This document shows, in pieces, positions 34,402 through 45,233 of a DNA stretch of 64,000 nucleotides. Origin of the DNA: Acidobacteriaceae bacterium. GTDB lineage: Bacteria > Acidobacteriota > Terriglobia > Terriglobales > Acidobacteriaceae. The stretch covers positions 62,001 through 126,000 of the forward strand of contig PLDC01000015.1 in NCBI GenBank assembly GCA_003134995.1. Reading direction: 5' to 3'. A program made the position numbers and the translations under genes. Under the pieces are notes generated by a model. That model did not search any database and was not told where the DNA came from. It saw only the letters and a program-made list of their open reading frames with translations. Every line of letters starts with the position of its first letter. Position 1 is the stretch's first letter.

Positions 34402-35370
34402 CTAGTGCGAAGGCACAAGCAACGTTAATGCGTCGGGCGCGATAGTAATTTCGGCGGGTAGTGTGCCTACAAGTTCGCCGTCCGCCTCGAGATAGATCTT
34501 CGGCTGCACTTCGGGCGAGCTGTGCGACGGAGCTGACGCCGGCAAGTAGCGGCACGAAACTCGCGCGCTGCACGCAAGATCAATGCCAGAAATTTTCCAA
34601 TTGCGGCGCAGCAACCCGCGCGCGATGTAGAGAAGATACGCGAGGCGGCTTGAGGTGCGGCAGAAGACCACCCTCAAATCGTTGCGCTCCAGAGAAGCTC
34701 CTGCAGCCAGCTCCTGCAGCACGCCACCGAAGTTGCGAATTCGCACGGCCATCAACTCTGTGACGTCGGCTTGCCGAGATTCGCCGGAGCCGGTCTCCGT
34801 GAATTGAACTTGAAAACGCGTCATAGGATAGCTGAACCACAACTGCCAGGCTTTTGCGTAGTAGGCGGCCATGCCCATGCGCCGCTTGGTCCCAGTGTGA
34901 AGTTTGTAGAAAAGGTGAGCGTCCACTCCGGCCCCTGCTGTCACAATGAAGAAGCGCGTTCCCGGTTTGCCTTCGAGATCGTGATACTCTATGCGGCCAA
35001 GCGCAACGCGACGGGGCACGGCATGAAGAGCCGCGCGCGCCGCTGCGATGATATTCATGGGCAAGCCGAGATCGTGCGCTAACGCATTCGCCGTTCCCAT
35101 CGGCAGAATCGCCAGCGCAGTCGGAGTATTCGCCAACACTTGGATAATGTTGTGGATGGTGCCGTCGCCGCCGCAGGCAAAGACCGTGTCACAACCTGCC
35201 GCCACGGCTTCCCGTGTCTTCTCCTCTGCGTGAGCGGGAGACTCGGTGAAGACAAGGTTGGCCTCGACGTTTGCACCGCGCAGCAACGCCAGTACGGATT
35301 CCAACTTCGCCTGGCGCCGCTTGCGACTGCCGCCGGAATCTGGGTTATAGAGTAGAGCCGCCTTATGCAT
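34402..35370 (-). CDS. Diacylglycerol kinase-like lipid kinase
   Basis: 322-residue member of the DagK_cat family (YegS/BmrU/DgkB-like). ATG 35370 gives MHKAALLYNPDSGG; the open frame continues upstream to 35871 but that part is not protein-like. The nucleotide-binding glycine loop VFACGGDGTIHNIIQVL is at about 64-80, and LPMGTANALAHDLGLP follows. C-terminal beta-sandwich ends with YLEADGELVGTLPAEI. It phosphorylates a lipid such as diacylglycerol or a sphingoid base; the exact lipid is not deducible. It converges with the GGDEF gene. Confidence 0.88.
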   Translation of the reverse strand: MHKAALLYNPDSGGSRKRRQAKLESVLALLRGANVEANLVFTESPAHAEEKTREAVAAGCDTVFACGGDGTIHNIIQVLANTPTALAILPMGTANALAHDLGLPMNIIAAARAALHAVPRRVALGRIEYHDLEGKPGTRFFIVTAGAGVDAHLFYKLHTGTKRRMGMAAYYAKAWQLWFSYPMTRFQVQFTETGSGESRQADVTELMAVRIRNFGGVLQELAAGASLERNDLRVVFCRTSSRLAYLLYIARGLLRRNWKISGIDLACSARVSCRYLPASAPSHSSPEVQPKIYLEADGELVGTLPAEITIAPDALTLLVPSH

Positions 35371-35424
35371 GCTTGATCGAAGCTGGATTGTACCTGAGCC
35401 AATTTGCCGGCGTTTACAACTTAC

Positions 35425-35453
35425 TTGGCAATCGGTCAAGTTTGGAATAAGCT
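35425..35453 (+). promoter_or_regulatory. Possible promoter of the TPR gene
   Basis: TTGGCA (35425-35430), 17-base spacer and TAAGCT (35448-35453), 84 bases before ATG 35537. The -10 is a weak match. Confidence 0.35.
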
Positions 35454-35536
35454 GTGGCCGCTTGGTAAAAGGGCGCGTCTCCCTGTGACTCTCCTCGACC
35501 GCCCGCCTAACAATTCGATTCAGGAGGATTGAACAG

Positions 35537-37182
35537 ATGAAAACCTGGCGCTCGTTTTTTGTGGAATGTTCTTGTGCCTGGGCGTCGCGGCCCAGGATCA
35601 TGCCTCTCATGCTCAGGCGCATGCCGTCGTGCTGGTGACTGGGATTGGAGACCTTCATCACCCTGTTTCCACGAAGAATCCGCAGGCGCAGCAGTTCTTC
35701 GATCAGGGGCTGCGATACATCTACGCTTTCAATCACGATGAGGCGGCACGCTCTTTCCAGCATGCCGCGGAACTTGATCCCGATCTCGCGATGGCGTATT
35801 GGGGTATTGCAGAGGCGGTAGGGCCGAATTATAACGATCCGGCCGACCCCGGCCGTTACAAGCAGGCGCACGACGCGGTGCAGAAGGCCCTCGATCTATC
35901 TGCCCACGCTTCTGCCAGCGATCAAGCGTACATTCAAGCGCTCGCCAGGCGTTTTCCCGCCGATCCAAATTCCGATTTGAAGAAAGCTGCAGAAGACTAT
36001 CGCGACGCGATGCGTCAGCTGGTGAGTGAATTTCCAGATGATCTGGACGCGGCCACGCTTTTTGCTGAGGCGGGTATGAATTTGCATCCCTGGGGATTGT
36101 GGCATGTCGACGGGACGCCGGAAGCGGGTACGGATGAAATCGTCTCCACATTGGAATCTGTGATGAAGCGCGATCCCAATCATCTGGGCGCGATCCACTA
36201 CTACATTCATGCCGTGGAGGCTTCGCCCACTCCGGAGCGCGCTCTGGCCGGGGCGAACAAACTGGCGGCGCTGGCGCCCAGCGCGGGGCACATCGTGCAC
36301 ATGCCGGCACATGTTTACATCCGCACCGGAGACTACGAAGCTGCTGTCAAGACAAATGAGAAGGCGGCGGAAGTCGACCGTGCTTACATCAAGGCAACGG
36401 GAGTGCAGGGCATCTATCCCATGATGTATTACAGCCACAACTTGCACTTCATCGCCATGTGCGCGGCGATGAACGGCAACTACGCGGAGTCAAGGAAAAA
36501 TGCCGACCTGCTGACCGCCAACGTGGCACCCCATATAAAACAGGTTCCAGCACTCGAAGGCTTCCTGACGATTCCGATGGCGGTGGAGGTTCGGTTCCAT
36601 CATTGGGGTGAAATCCTGAAGATGCCTCAGCCTGATGCCTCGATGAAAGTCGCTACTGTGTTCTGGCATTTCGGACGCGGGATGGCCCTTGCCGGTACGG
36701 GCAAAGTGACTGAGGCTGAGGCCGAGTACAAGATTGTTTCCGATGCCGAAGCGGCCACGCCTCCCGACGTGATTTTCCAGATGCCGATCAACAACAAGGC
36801 GAAGGACATCATGAAAATTGCAACGGATGCTCTGGGGGCAAAGATAGCGGTAGCGAAAAAAGATAATGGCGGCGCGATCGGTATGTTGCGCGATGCCGTT
36901 GCGATCCAGGACACGCTCAAGTATGGCGAGCCGACTGACTGGTTCTTTCCGGTGCGCGAATCACTGGGAGCCGCCTTGCTTATGAATGGAGACGCAGCGG
37001 GCGCGGAGAAAGTGTTCCGCGAAGACCTGCAGCGGAACCTGCGGAATCCACGATCGCTTTGGGGGCTGCATCAGGCCTTGATGCGACAGGAGCGAGAGTA
37101 TGACGCGGGGTTTGTACAGAAACAGTTTGAGGCGTCATGGAGGGGTGGCGCGGAGGCGCTGAAGCTGGATGATCTGGTCTGA
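35537..37182 (+). CDS. TPR-repeat protein with an apparent frameshift in the signal peptide
   Basis: A strong AGGAGG binding site (35522-35527) precedes ATG 35537 (MKTWRSFF), but that frame stops after about 34 codons. The long frame starts at ATG 35566 (MFLCLGVAAQ) and runs 538 residues. One extra T in the T6 run at 35555-35560 would join them as MKTWRSFFCGMFLCLGVAAQ, a good signal peptide. So a one-base deletion, sequencing error or slippage site is likely. The mature protein has many TPR-like helices (for example AARSFQHAAELDPDLAMAYWGIAEA) and is probably periplasmic. Function unknown. Confidence 0.75.
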
Positions 37183-37193
37183 GAGTTTGTTAG

Positions 37194-39269
<2,076 letters not shown>

Positions 39270-39276
39270 AATGACG

Positions 39277-39317
39277 TACCATGAATATCCCGCACACGAT
39301 GCGGGATATTCATGGTA
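39277..39317. promoter_or_regulatory. Perfect 18-bp inverted repeat before the DUF4143 ATPase
   Basis: Arms of 18 bases (39277-39294 and 39300-39317, beginning TACCATGAATATCC) pair perfectly across a 5-base loop CACGA. It starts 7 bases after the ligA stop and its right arm overlaps the -10-like TAGTAT (39316-39321) of the next gene. It could end ligA transcription or be an operator; there is no T-run, so operator is favoured. Confidence 0.6.
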
Positions 39318-39327
39318 GTATTGAGTT

Positions 39328-40464
39328 GTGATTTACCGCCATACGGATATCGGGATGATTCGCGCCGCGTTGCGGCGCAGCCGCGTAGTTGCCCTTCTGG
39401 GGCCGCGGCAGTGCGGCAAGACTACCCTGGCCCGGCAGTTTGTCACATCCAATTCACTCAACTATTTCGATCTGGAGGACCCACAAAGTGTGGCCCGGTT
39501 GAGCGAGCCAGATCTTGCCCTGCGGCCTCTGAGGAAACTGGTGGTGATTGACGAGATTCAACACCGGCCCAACCTCTTTCCTCTCTTGCGCGTGCTGGCC
39601 GATCGATCACCGCTCCCCGCGCGGTTCCTCATTCTCGGCAGCGCGTCGCCGGATCTGCTCCGGCAATCCTCAGAAAGTCTCGCCGGAAGACTTGAAACCG
39701 TACCACTGGAGGGTTTCCGGCTCTCCGACTTGGGAGCGTCCGCTCAGGGTCGCCACTGGCTGCGCGGAGGTTTCCCGCTGGCCTACACGCCACGCCGGGA
39801 GGCCGACTCGGTAAACTGGCGTCGGCAGTTTCTCCAGACCTTTCTTGAACGCGACATGCCCCAATTGGGCATTGAGATTCCGGCCAATGCCTTGCGGCGA
39901 TTTTGGAACATGGTGGCTCACTACCATGGCCAGATCTGGAATGCGGCCGAGTTGGCTCGCGCCCTGGCCGTGAATGAATCCACCGTGCGGCGCTATCTTG
40001 ATCTGATGGCTGGCGTCTTCATGGTCCGCCAGTTGCCGCCGTGGTTCGAGAATCTTGGCAAACGACAGGTGAAGTCACCCAAAGTGTATGTGCGCGACAC
40101 CGGTCTGCTGCATTCGCTGTTAGGCATCACCAACCAGCGTGATCTCGAAAACCATCCGAAGGTGGGCGCCTCGTGGGAAGGCTATGCGGTGGAAGAGGTA
40201 CTGAAGTCGTCCGGTGCCGATGAGGCCTACTATTGGGCGACCTACAACGGTGCAGAACTCGATCTGCTTCTATTTAAGAATGGACGCCGCATTGGGATCG
40301 AATGCAAGCGCGCCGACGCGCCGGCACTTACACCGTCGATGCGGACTGCTCTCGCTGATCTGAAGCTCAATCATCTGTATGTGTTGTATCCCGGGGACAA
40401 AACGTACGCGCTGGGTAAGAAAGTGGAGGTGGTGCCGCTGGCGAAGTTCGTGAAGGCGAAGTAA
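39328..40464 (+). CDS. AAA_14/DUF4143 ATPase
   Basis: 378-residue ATP-binding protein. Walker A LLGPRQCGKTTLAR is at about 23-36 and Walker B VVIDEIQHRPNLFPLL near 70. A winged-helix region is around 205-235 (NAAELARALAVNESTVRRYLDLM). The C-terminal DUF4143 part has a nuclease-like ELDLLLFKNGRRIGIECKRAD (D...ExK). GTG 39328 is the start, with TAGTAT ending 6 bases before it and no binding site. These ATPases occur widely and move between genomes; cellular role is unsettled. Confidence 0.9.
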   Translation: MIYRHTDIGMIRAALRRSRVVALLGPRQCGKTTLARQFVTSNSLNYFDLEDPQSVARLSEPDLALRPLRKLVVIDEIQHRPNLFPLLRVLADRSPLPARFLILGSASPDLLRQSSESLAGRLETVPLEGFRLSDLGASAQGRHWLRGGFPLAYTPRREADSVNWRRQFLQTFLERDMPQLGIEIPANALRRFWNMVAHYHGQIWNAAELARALAVNESTVRRYLDLMAGVFMVRQLPPWFENLGKRQVKSPKVYVRDTGLLHSLLGITNQRDLENHPKVGASWEGYAVEEVLKSSGADEAYYWATYNGAELDLLLFKNGRRIGIECKRADAPALTPSMRTALADLKLNHLYVLYPGDKTYALGKKVEVVPLAKFVKAK

Positions 40465-40489
40465 GAAAACTGCCACTATTCGAACGCGA

Positions 40490-40972
40490 CTAGCTGCGCA
40501 GAGCGGCCGTCATTCTCTTCCACGTTTCATCCAACGTCTCCGGCAGAATCCTGGTCTCGCACACGACCGATACGAAGTTTGCATCCGCGACCCAGCGCGG
40601 CAGGACGTGCATATGGATGTGGCCGGCGATGCCGGCACCAGCGGCTTTGCCGATGTTCATGCCCAGATTGATGCCGTCGGGATGGTAGAGTTCGCGGAGG
40701 ACTGTTTCCATGCGCTGCGAGAGCGCCATCATTTCGCTGGCGGCTTCTGAAGGGAGCTTTTGCAGCTCGTCGAGATGCGCGTAGGGGACAATCATTACGT
40801 GCCCGGGCGTATAGGGAAACGCATTCAAGATGACGAAGCAATGCTGGCCGCGATAGACGATGCGCACTTTCTCATCATCACCTGCATTTACGGCGTCACA
40901 AAAGACACAACTCGACACCTTCTCGGCAGTCGAGACGTAAGCGTAGCGCCATGGGGTCCAGAGATAATCCAT
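40490..40972 (-). CDS. HIT family hydrolase
   Basis: 160-residue nucleotide-binding HIT protein, Ap4A-phosphorylase-like. Visible are NAFPYTPGHVMIVPYAHLDEL, NLGMNIGKAAGAGIAGHIHMHVLPRW with the catalytic H-x-H-x-H triad (HIHMH), and an N-terminal LWTPWRYAYV with a CxxC-type pair (SCVFCDAV) that may bind zinc. Starts ATG 40972. It is divergent from rpsA. Confidence 0.92.
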   Translation of the reverse strand: MDYLWTPWRYAYVSTAEKVSSCVFCDAVNAGDDEKVRIVYRGQHCFVILNAFPYTPGHVMIVPYAHLDELQKLPSEAASEMMALSQRMETVLRELYHPDGINLGMNIGKAAGAGIAGHIHMHVLPRWVADANFVSVVCETRILPETLDETWKRMTAALRS

Positions 40973-41021
40973 CGCAAGGGCAGGTTAGCAGATGCGAGGC
41001 ACGCGGCGAAACCTGGACCAC

Positions 41022-41050
41022 CGGAACGCCTCGCTTCGCTCGGCTGTCCC
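41022..41050 (-). repeat. REP-like palindromic repeat copy
   Basis: The minus strand reads GGGGACAGCCGAGCGAAGCG followed by AGGCG. It shares the GCGAAGCGAG core and the preceding G/C-rich part with copies inside lipB (about 45717-45775) and the E2 gene (about 51018-51075). Confidence 0.55.
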
Positions 41051-41105
41051 CACATGGTTCTTGCAATAGCGCTTGGAACACTCCCGTAACATGCGTGTTT
41101 TGCGT

Positions 41106-41135
41106 TTGACACTGTTTGCGGGGCGTTGCTATAGT
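41106..41135 (+). promoter_or_regulatory. rpsA promoter
   Basis: TTGACA (41106-41111), 18-base spacer, TATAGT (41130-41135). Gives a leader of about 165 bases with hairpins before the TTG start, room for autogenous control by S1. Confidence 0.7.
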
Positions 41136-41305
41136 CGAAGAGTTCCCTGGACGCGGGTTTCTGTAAAAACGTCCGGCAGCTGGGATTGTCCAAGCTCACT
41201 CGCCAGGGTGAGCCCACCACAACCAAACGACTCACTCCAGCAGTCCGCTAAGCAGGCCCGTATCCTCCCCGCACCGAGTGCGAGGCACAGACGAGAGGCT
41301 TAACC

Positions 41306-43207
41306 TTGTTCGACGACACCACCACCCACAACTCCGAATCTGCCACCGCTGTCGCAACCGAAACAGAACCGACAGCTGCTGAATCCACCTCAACCGACCA
41401 CAACCTGATGGAGCAAAGTTCGACGGAGCAAAGCTCGACTGAGAAAAGCTTAACTCCGACGGCCGCAGCCACGCCTGCTTCCACTGAGGAAGCGCCGCAC
41501 GCAGCGCCCGCCGCCGACGACAAGCACGCCAGCGAGGACTTTGCTTCCGCCCTTGAAAACTTCACTACTGAATCCGAAGAGGCTGTGGGCGAAGATCGGG
41601 TGATCAAAGGCACGGTGCTGAAGCTTACGGCGACGCACGTGGTCGTCGACATCGGCACCAAGTCGGAAGGCATGTTGCCGCTCTCGGAAGTGCTTGATCA
41701 CGAGGGCAAGCCGAAGGTGAAGCCGGGCGATGAGATTGAGGTGATGCGGGAAAAGGGGCAGACCGAGGAGGGTTACGTCAACCTCTCGCACCAGAAGGCG
41801 GCGCGCATCCATGCCTGGGACGAGATTGAAAAAGCCCACCAGGAGAAGCGTCCGATCAATGCTGTGGTGATTGAGCGTACCAAGGGCGGCTTGACGGTCG
41901 ATATCCTCGGTGCGCGAGCGTTTCTGCCGGGCTCACAAGTGGACCTGCGGCCCATCCGGAATCTGGACGGCATGAAGGGCCAGACGCTTGAAGTGACGGT
42001 GATCAAGGTCAACAAGAAGCGCGGGAACATCGTGGTCTCACGCAAGGAATTGCTCGAAGGCGAGCAGAACGAGAAACGCAGCAAGACTCTTGAACATCTG
42101 GAGGAAGGCTCAATTCTGACGGGAGTGGTGAAGAATCTGACCGAGTACGGCGCCTTCGTGGATCTTGGCGGGCTCGACGGGCTGTTGCACATTACCGATA
42201 TGTCGTGGGGACGGCTGACGCACCCGCGCGATCTGGTGAACGTGGGCGACCAGATTCAGGTGAAGGTGCTGAAGTACGACAAGGACAAACAGCGTGTTTC
42301 CCTTGGCTTCAAGCAGTTGACGCCTGATCCGTGGCTTGATGCGGAACACCGCTATCCTGTGGGCGCGCATGTTTCGGGTCGTGTGATCAGCGTGACTGAT
42401 TATGGTGCGTTCGTGGAACTGGAGCAGGGCATCGAAGGTTTGGTACACGTCAGCGAAATGACGTGGTCGAAGCGCATGAAGCACCCTTCGAAACTGGTGA
42501 ACGTCGGCGATGAGGTCGAGTGCGTGGTGCTCAACGTGAATCCAACGGAGCGGCGCATCTCGCTTGGCATGCGGCAATTGGCGGAGAATCCCTGGGATGC
42601 GCTGCACGATAAATATCCTGTGGGCATGACGGTCGAAGGACGCGTACGGAACTTAACGGATTTTGGAGCTTTCATCGAAATCGAGGATGGCATCGACGGG
42701 CTGGTGCATGTTAGCAATTTGAGTTGGACGAAGCGCGTGAAGCATCCTTCTGAGGTGCTGAAGAAGGGCGATCGCGTGAAGGCTATTGTGCTGGCTATCG
42801 AGCCGGACAAGCGGCGTTTGTCGCTGGGAGTCAAACAACTTCAGCCCGACGTATGGGAAACTTTCTTCGAGAAACATCATGTCGGCGATGTGATTCACGG
42901 CAAAGTGCTGCGTGTAGCTGCGTTTGGCGCATTTGTCGAGATCGCTGAAGGCGTGGAGGGTCTCTGCCACAAATCGGAAGCCGTGGATGGCAATGGCCAG
43001 CCTCTGCATCTCGAGCCGGGCGTCGAGCACGACTTTAAGATCATCAAGATGAGCGCGGAAGAAAAGAAAGTCGGACTCAGCATCCGCGCTGTCGGCGAAG
43101 AAGCTTCGCGATCCGAGGTCGAGGCTTACAAGCAGCCGGTCTCGAGCACGAGTTCGACGATTGGCGAATTGATTTCGTGGAAGAGAGCCAGCAACGAGGG
43201 CAACTAG
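41306..43207 (+). CDS. rpsA: 30S ribosomal protein S1
   Basis: 633-residue RNA-binding ribosomal protein with six S1 OB-fold domains, starting near residues 94, 180, 267, 352, 439 and 526. Repeats of the form GAFVxLxxGIxGLVHxSEM are clear in domains 3-5. A low-complexity N-terminal extension (about 1-90, Ser/Thr/Glu/Ala-rich) precedes domain 1. Start is TTG 41306 with GAGAGG upstream. It is followed by a strong terminator, so it is transcribed alone. Confidence 0.96.
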   Translation: MFDDTTTHNSESATAVATETEPTAAESTSTDHNLMEQSSTEQSSTEKSLTPTAAATPASTEEAPHAAPAADDKHASEDFASALENFTTESEEAVGEDRVIKGTVLKLTATHVVVDIGTKSEGMLPLSEVLDHEGKPKVKPGDEIEVMREKGQTEEGYVNLSHQKAARIHAWDEIEKAHQEKRPINAVVIERTKGGLTVDILGARAFLPGSQVDLRPIRNLDGMKGQTLEVTVIKVNKKRGNIVVSRKELLEGEQNEKRSKTLEHLEEGSILTGVVKNLTEYGAFVDLGGLDGLLHITDMSWGRLTHPRDLVNVGDQIQVKVLKYDKDKQRVSLGFKQLTPDPWLDAEHRYPVGAHVSGRVISVTDYGAFVELEQGIEGLVHVSEMTWSKRMKHPSKLVNVGDEVECVVLNVNPTERRISLGMRQLAENPWDALHDKYPVGMTVEGRVRNLTDFGAFIEIEDGIDGLVHVSNLSWTKRVKHPSEVLKKGDRVKAIVLAIEPDKRRLSLGVKQLQPDVWETFFEKHHVGDVIHGKVLRVAAFGAFVEIAEGVEGLCHKSEAVDGNGQPLHLEPGVEHDFKIIKMSAEEKKVGLSIRAVGEEASRSEVEAYKQPVSSTSSTIGELISWKRASNEGN

Positions 43208-43227
43208 AATTTTCTAGATCGCTGATC

Positions 43228-43249
43228 CGGGCCGCCGCAAGGCGGCCCG
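43228..43249 (+). terminator. Intrinsic terminator after rpsA
   Basis: 9-bp stem CGGGCCGCC/GGCGGCCCG with GCAA loop followed by TTCTCTTT, 21 bases after the rpsA stop. Confidence 0.85.
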
Positions 43250-43271
43250 TTCTCTTTGGCGAGTCTCTTAC

Positions 43272-43300
43272 TTGGCGCTCACAGTGCGCTGGACTAGAAT
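43272..43300 (+). promoter_or_regulatory. Promoter of the lpdA operon
   Basis: TTGGCG (43272-43277), 17-base spacer, TAGAAT (43295-43300), leaving about 47 bases before the TTG start with AAGGAG in between. Confidence 0.6.
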
Positions 43301-43347
43301 CATTTGTTTGCTCTCGGACATCTGTTTAAGTAGTAAGGAGCGCTTCT

Positions 43348-44763
43348 TTGCCTGAAACCATCTATGACATCGCCATCATCGGCAGCGGACCTGCCGGGTA
43401 CACCGCTGCCATTCGTGCGGGCCAATGGGGCCTGAAAACCGCTCTCATCGAGAAGGACGGCTTTCTCGGTGGCACATGCCTGCACGTAGGGTGCATTCCG
43501 ACTAAGGCGCTGCTGTTCAACGCTGAACTCTGGGATCATCTCAAAGATGCCAAGGAGTTCGGCATTGAGGGCGTGGATGCGCGCAAGTTGAACTGGGCCG
43601 CAGTCCAGGATCGTAAATCGAAGATCGTGGCCAAGCACGCCAAGGGCCTCGAGTTCCTGATGAAGAAGAACAAAGTTGAAACAGTGAAGGGCTATGGCAA
43701 GCTGACCGGACCTGCGCAGAATGGTTTGTTGACGGTCGAGGTCGTTCACGACAACAAAGCGAGTCACCTCAAGGCGAAGAATGTCATTCTCGCTACTGGG
43801 TCCGAAGCCCGCATGATTCCGGGCCTTGAAGCCAATGATCGCGTTCTTACTAACATCGAGATTCTTAGTTTGAAAGAAATTCCGAAGTCGCTCGTCATTG
43901 TTGGAGCGGGAGCGGTTGGCGTTGAGTTTGCTTCGATTTACCGCTCGTTCGATTGCGAGGTGACCATCGTCGAGATGCTGCCAAGGCTTGTTCCGGTTGA
44001 AGACGAAGAGGTGTCCAAAGAACTGGCGCGTGTATTCCGCAAGCGCGGCATCAACTTTCACACCAGCGCGAAGGTCGACAAAGTCGAAAAAACAAAAGCT
44101 GGAGTTTCCGTAACAATCACGGTCGATGGCAAGCAGCAGAAGATCGACGCGGAAAAAATCCTGATCGCCATAGGCCGCAAGCCGCGCACGCAGAACATCG
44201 GCCTGGAGCGAACCAAAATCAAGCCGGACCGCGAATTCATCAAAACCGATTCGTGGATGGAAACTGCCGAACCTGGCGTTTACGCGGTAGGGGATATCGT
44301 GCTGGGTTCGCCGCAACTGGCCCACGTCGGCGCGATGGAAGCGATTGTCGCTGTGGCTAAGATCGCGGGCAAGCCGGGCAAGCCGATTAATCCCGAACAT
44401 ATCCCAGGTGCGACATATTGTCATCCGGAAATCGGCAGCGTCGGCCTCACCGAAACCAAAGCGCGAGAGGCTGGATATAACGTGAAGGTTGGGAAGTTTC
44501 CTTTCACAGCAAATTCCCGAGCATCAATCGTCGGCCAGCACGAAGGCTTTATCAAGATTGTCAGCGACGCTGATTACGGCGAGATTCTTGGCGTGCACAT
44601 CATCGGACCACAGGCAACGGAATTGATCGCCGAAGCCGTCGCCGCCATGGAACTTGAGGCCACGGTTGAAGACTTGATGTGGACCGTCCATGCGCATCCG
44701 ACGCTCGCAGAAGCCATGCTGGATGCGGCCAATAGCGTGTACGGGATTGCGATCAACGCGTAG
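43348..44763 (+). CDS. lpdA: Dihydrolipoyl dehydrogenase (E3)
   Basis: 471-residue flavoprotein disulfide reductase reoxidising lipoamide for 2-oxoacid dehydrogenase complexes. FAD motif IGSGPAGYTAAIRA, redox-active CLHVGCIPTK with the CxxxxC disulfide, NAD site VGAGAVGVEFASIYRSF, second FAD motif GVYAVGDIVLG, and C-terminal HAHPTLAEA with the catalytic His-Glu. TTG start preceded by AAGGAG. Partner E1 and E2 genes lie downstream between 46546 and 51828. Confidence 0.96.
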   Translation: MPETIYDIAIIGSGPAGYTAAIRAGQWGLKTALIEKDGFLGGTCLHVGCIPTKALLFNAELWDHLKDAKEFGIEGVDARKLNWAAVQDRKSKIVAKHAKGLEFLMKKNKVETVKGYGKLTGPAQNGLLTVEVVHDNKASHLKAKNVILATGSEARMIPGLEANDRVLTNIEILSLKEIPKSLVIVGAGAVGVEFASIYRSFDCEVTIVEMLPRLVPVEDEEVSKELARVFRKRGINFHTSAKVDKVEKTKAGVSVTITVDGKQQKIDAEKILIAIGRKPRTQNIGLERTKIKPDREFIKTDSWMETAEPGVYAVGDIVLGSPQLAHVGAMEAIVAVAKIAGKPGKPINPEHIPGATYCHPEIGSVGLTETKAREAGYNVKVGKFPFTANSRASIVGQHEGFIKIVSDADYGEILGVHIIGPQATELIAEAVAAMELEATVEDLMWTVHAHPTLAEAMLDAANSVYGIAINA

Positions 44764-44766
44764 GAG

Positions 44767-44784
44767 TTTACGCCAGGGCGTAAA
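44767..44784. promoter_or_regulatory. Inverted repeat directly before hicA
   Basis: TTTACGCC and GGCGTAAA are perfect inverted copies separated by 2 bases, ending one base before the hicA ATG. A likely operator for HicB, which autoregulates hicAB operons. The DNA-binding part of this HicB is not obvious, so the link is inferred. Confidence 0.45.
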
Positions 44785-44973
44785 ATGAAAGTACGAGATG
44801 TGATCAAGGAGTTGGAGCGCGACGGATGGCGCCTTGATCGCATGCGCGGGAGCCATCGCCAGTACAAGCACTCGACGAAGCCGGGATTGGTTACTGTACC
44901 GGGTAAGCCAGGCGACGACTAGGGTATCGGGACGCTGAACAGCGTGTTGAAGCAAGCAGGGCTAAAGAGATGA
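44785..44973 (+). pseudogene. hicA: hicA toxin gene with in-frame TAG
   Basis: Reads as HicA: MKVRDVIKELERDGWRLDRM, then the catalytic-histidine block RGSHRQYKHSTK and VTVPGKPGDD. An in-frame TAG at 44920-44922 follows. The frame then continues with the normal HicA ending GIGTLNSVLKQAGLKR to a TGA overlapping the hicB ATG. The usual residue there is leucine, so one T-to-A change (TTG to TAG) explains it. The 45-residue truncated product keeps the histidine but loses the last helix. Probably an inactivated toxin. Confidence 0.85.
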
Positions 44974-45194
44974 AAAAATGCTTGATCGTTGTTGAGAAGA
45001 CAAGAACCGGCTATTCAGCCTACTCGCCTGATTTGGATGGGTGCGTCGCGACCGGCAAGACCCGCGATGAAGTCGAGCGTGAGATGCAGGAGGCGATTGC
45101 GTTCCACCTGGAAGGCATGGCCCAAAGCGTTGAGCCCATACCCGAACCACGCACATACTCCGCATATGTAGAGGTTCCCGCACAGGCTCAATAA
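44970..45194 (+). CDS. hicB: HicB family antitoxin
   Basis: 74-residue antitoxin with the HicB partial RNase H-like fold: KKCLIVVEKTRTGYSAYSPDLDGCVATGKTRDEVEREMQEAIAFHLEGM. No C-terminal ribbon-helix-helix or HTH extension is present, so it is a short variant. It overlaps the end of hicA (ATGA). The frame is intact although its toxin partner is interrupted. Confidence 0.9.
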   Translation: MKKCLIVVEKTRTGYSAYSPDLDGCVATGKTRDEVEREMQEAIAFHLEGMAQSVEPIPEPRTYSAYVEVPAQAQ

Positions 45195-45233
45195 TTCCGC
45201 CTCGAACCGCTCTCAATTCGTGTCGACCTGAAT

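Larger units (their letters stand above)
40973..41305. other. Regulatory region between the HIT gene and rpsA
   Basis: 333 bases containing one inverted copy of the GCCGAGCGAAGCGAGGC repeat (about 41022-41046), the rpsA promoter (41106-41135), and leader hairpins: GGACG/CGTCC at 41149-41174 and CTCAC/GTGAG at about 41195-41212. No small frame is supported. Confidence 0.6.

Noticed and set aside
34402-35871. 489-residue version of the lipid kinase starting at 35871
   Set aside because: The first 167 residues are not protein-like and overlap the TPR gene on the other strand; ATG 35370 begins at the family N-terminus.
43300-44424. 374-codon minus-strand frame antisense to lpdA
   Set aside because: lpdA is certain by motifs; the antisense translation shows no family features and no binding site.
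44920-44922. UAG read-through (pyrrolysine or suppressor) of hicA
   Set aside because: HicA proteins have leucine here and no other in-frame UAG is seen in conserved genes of the window, so a nonsense change is simpler.
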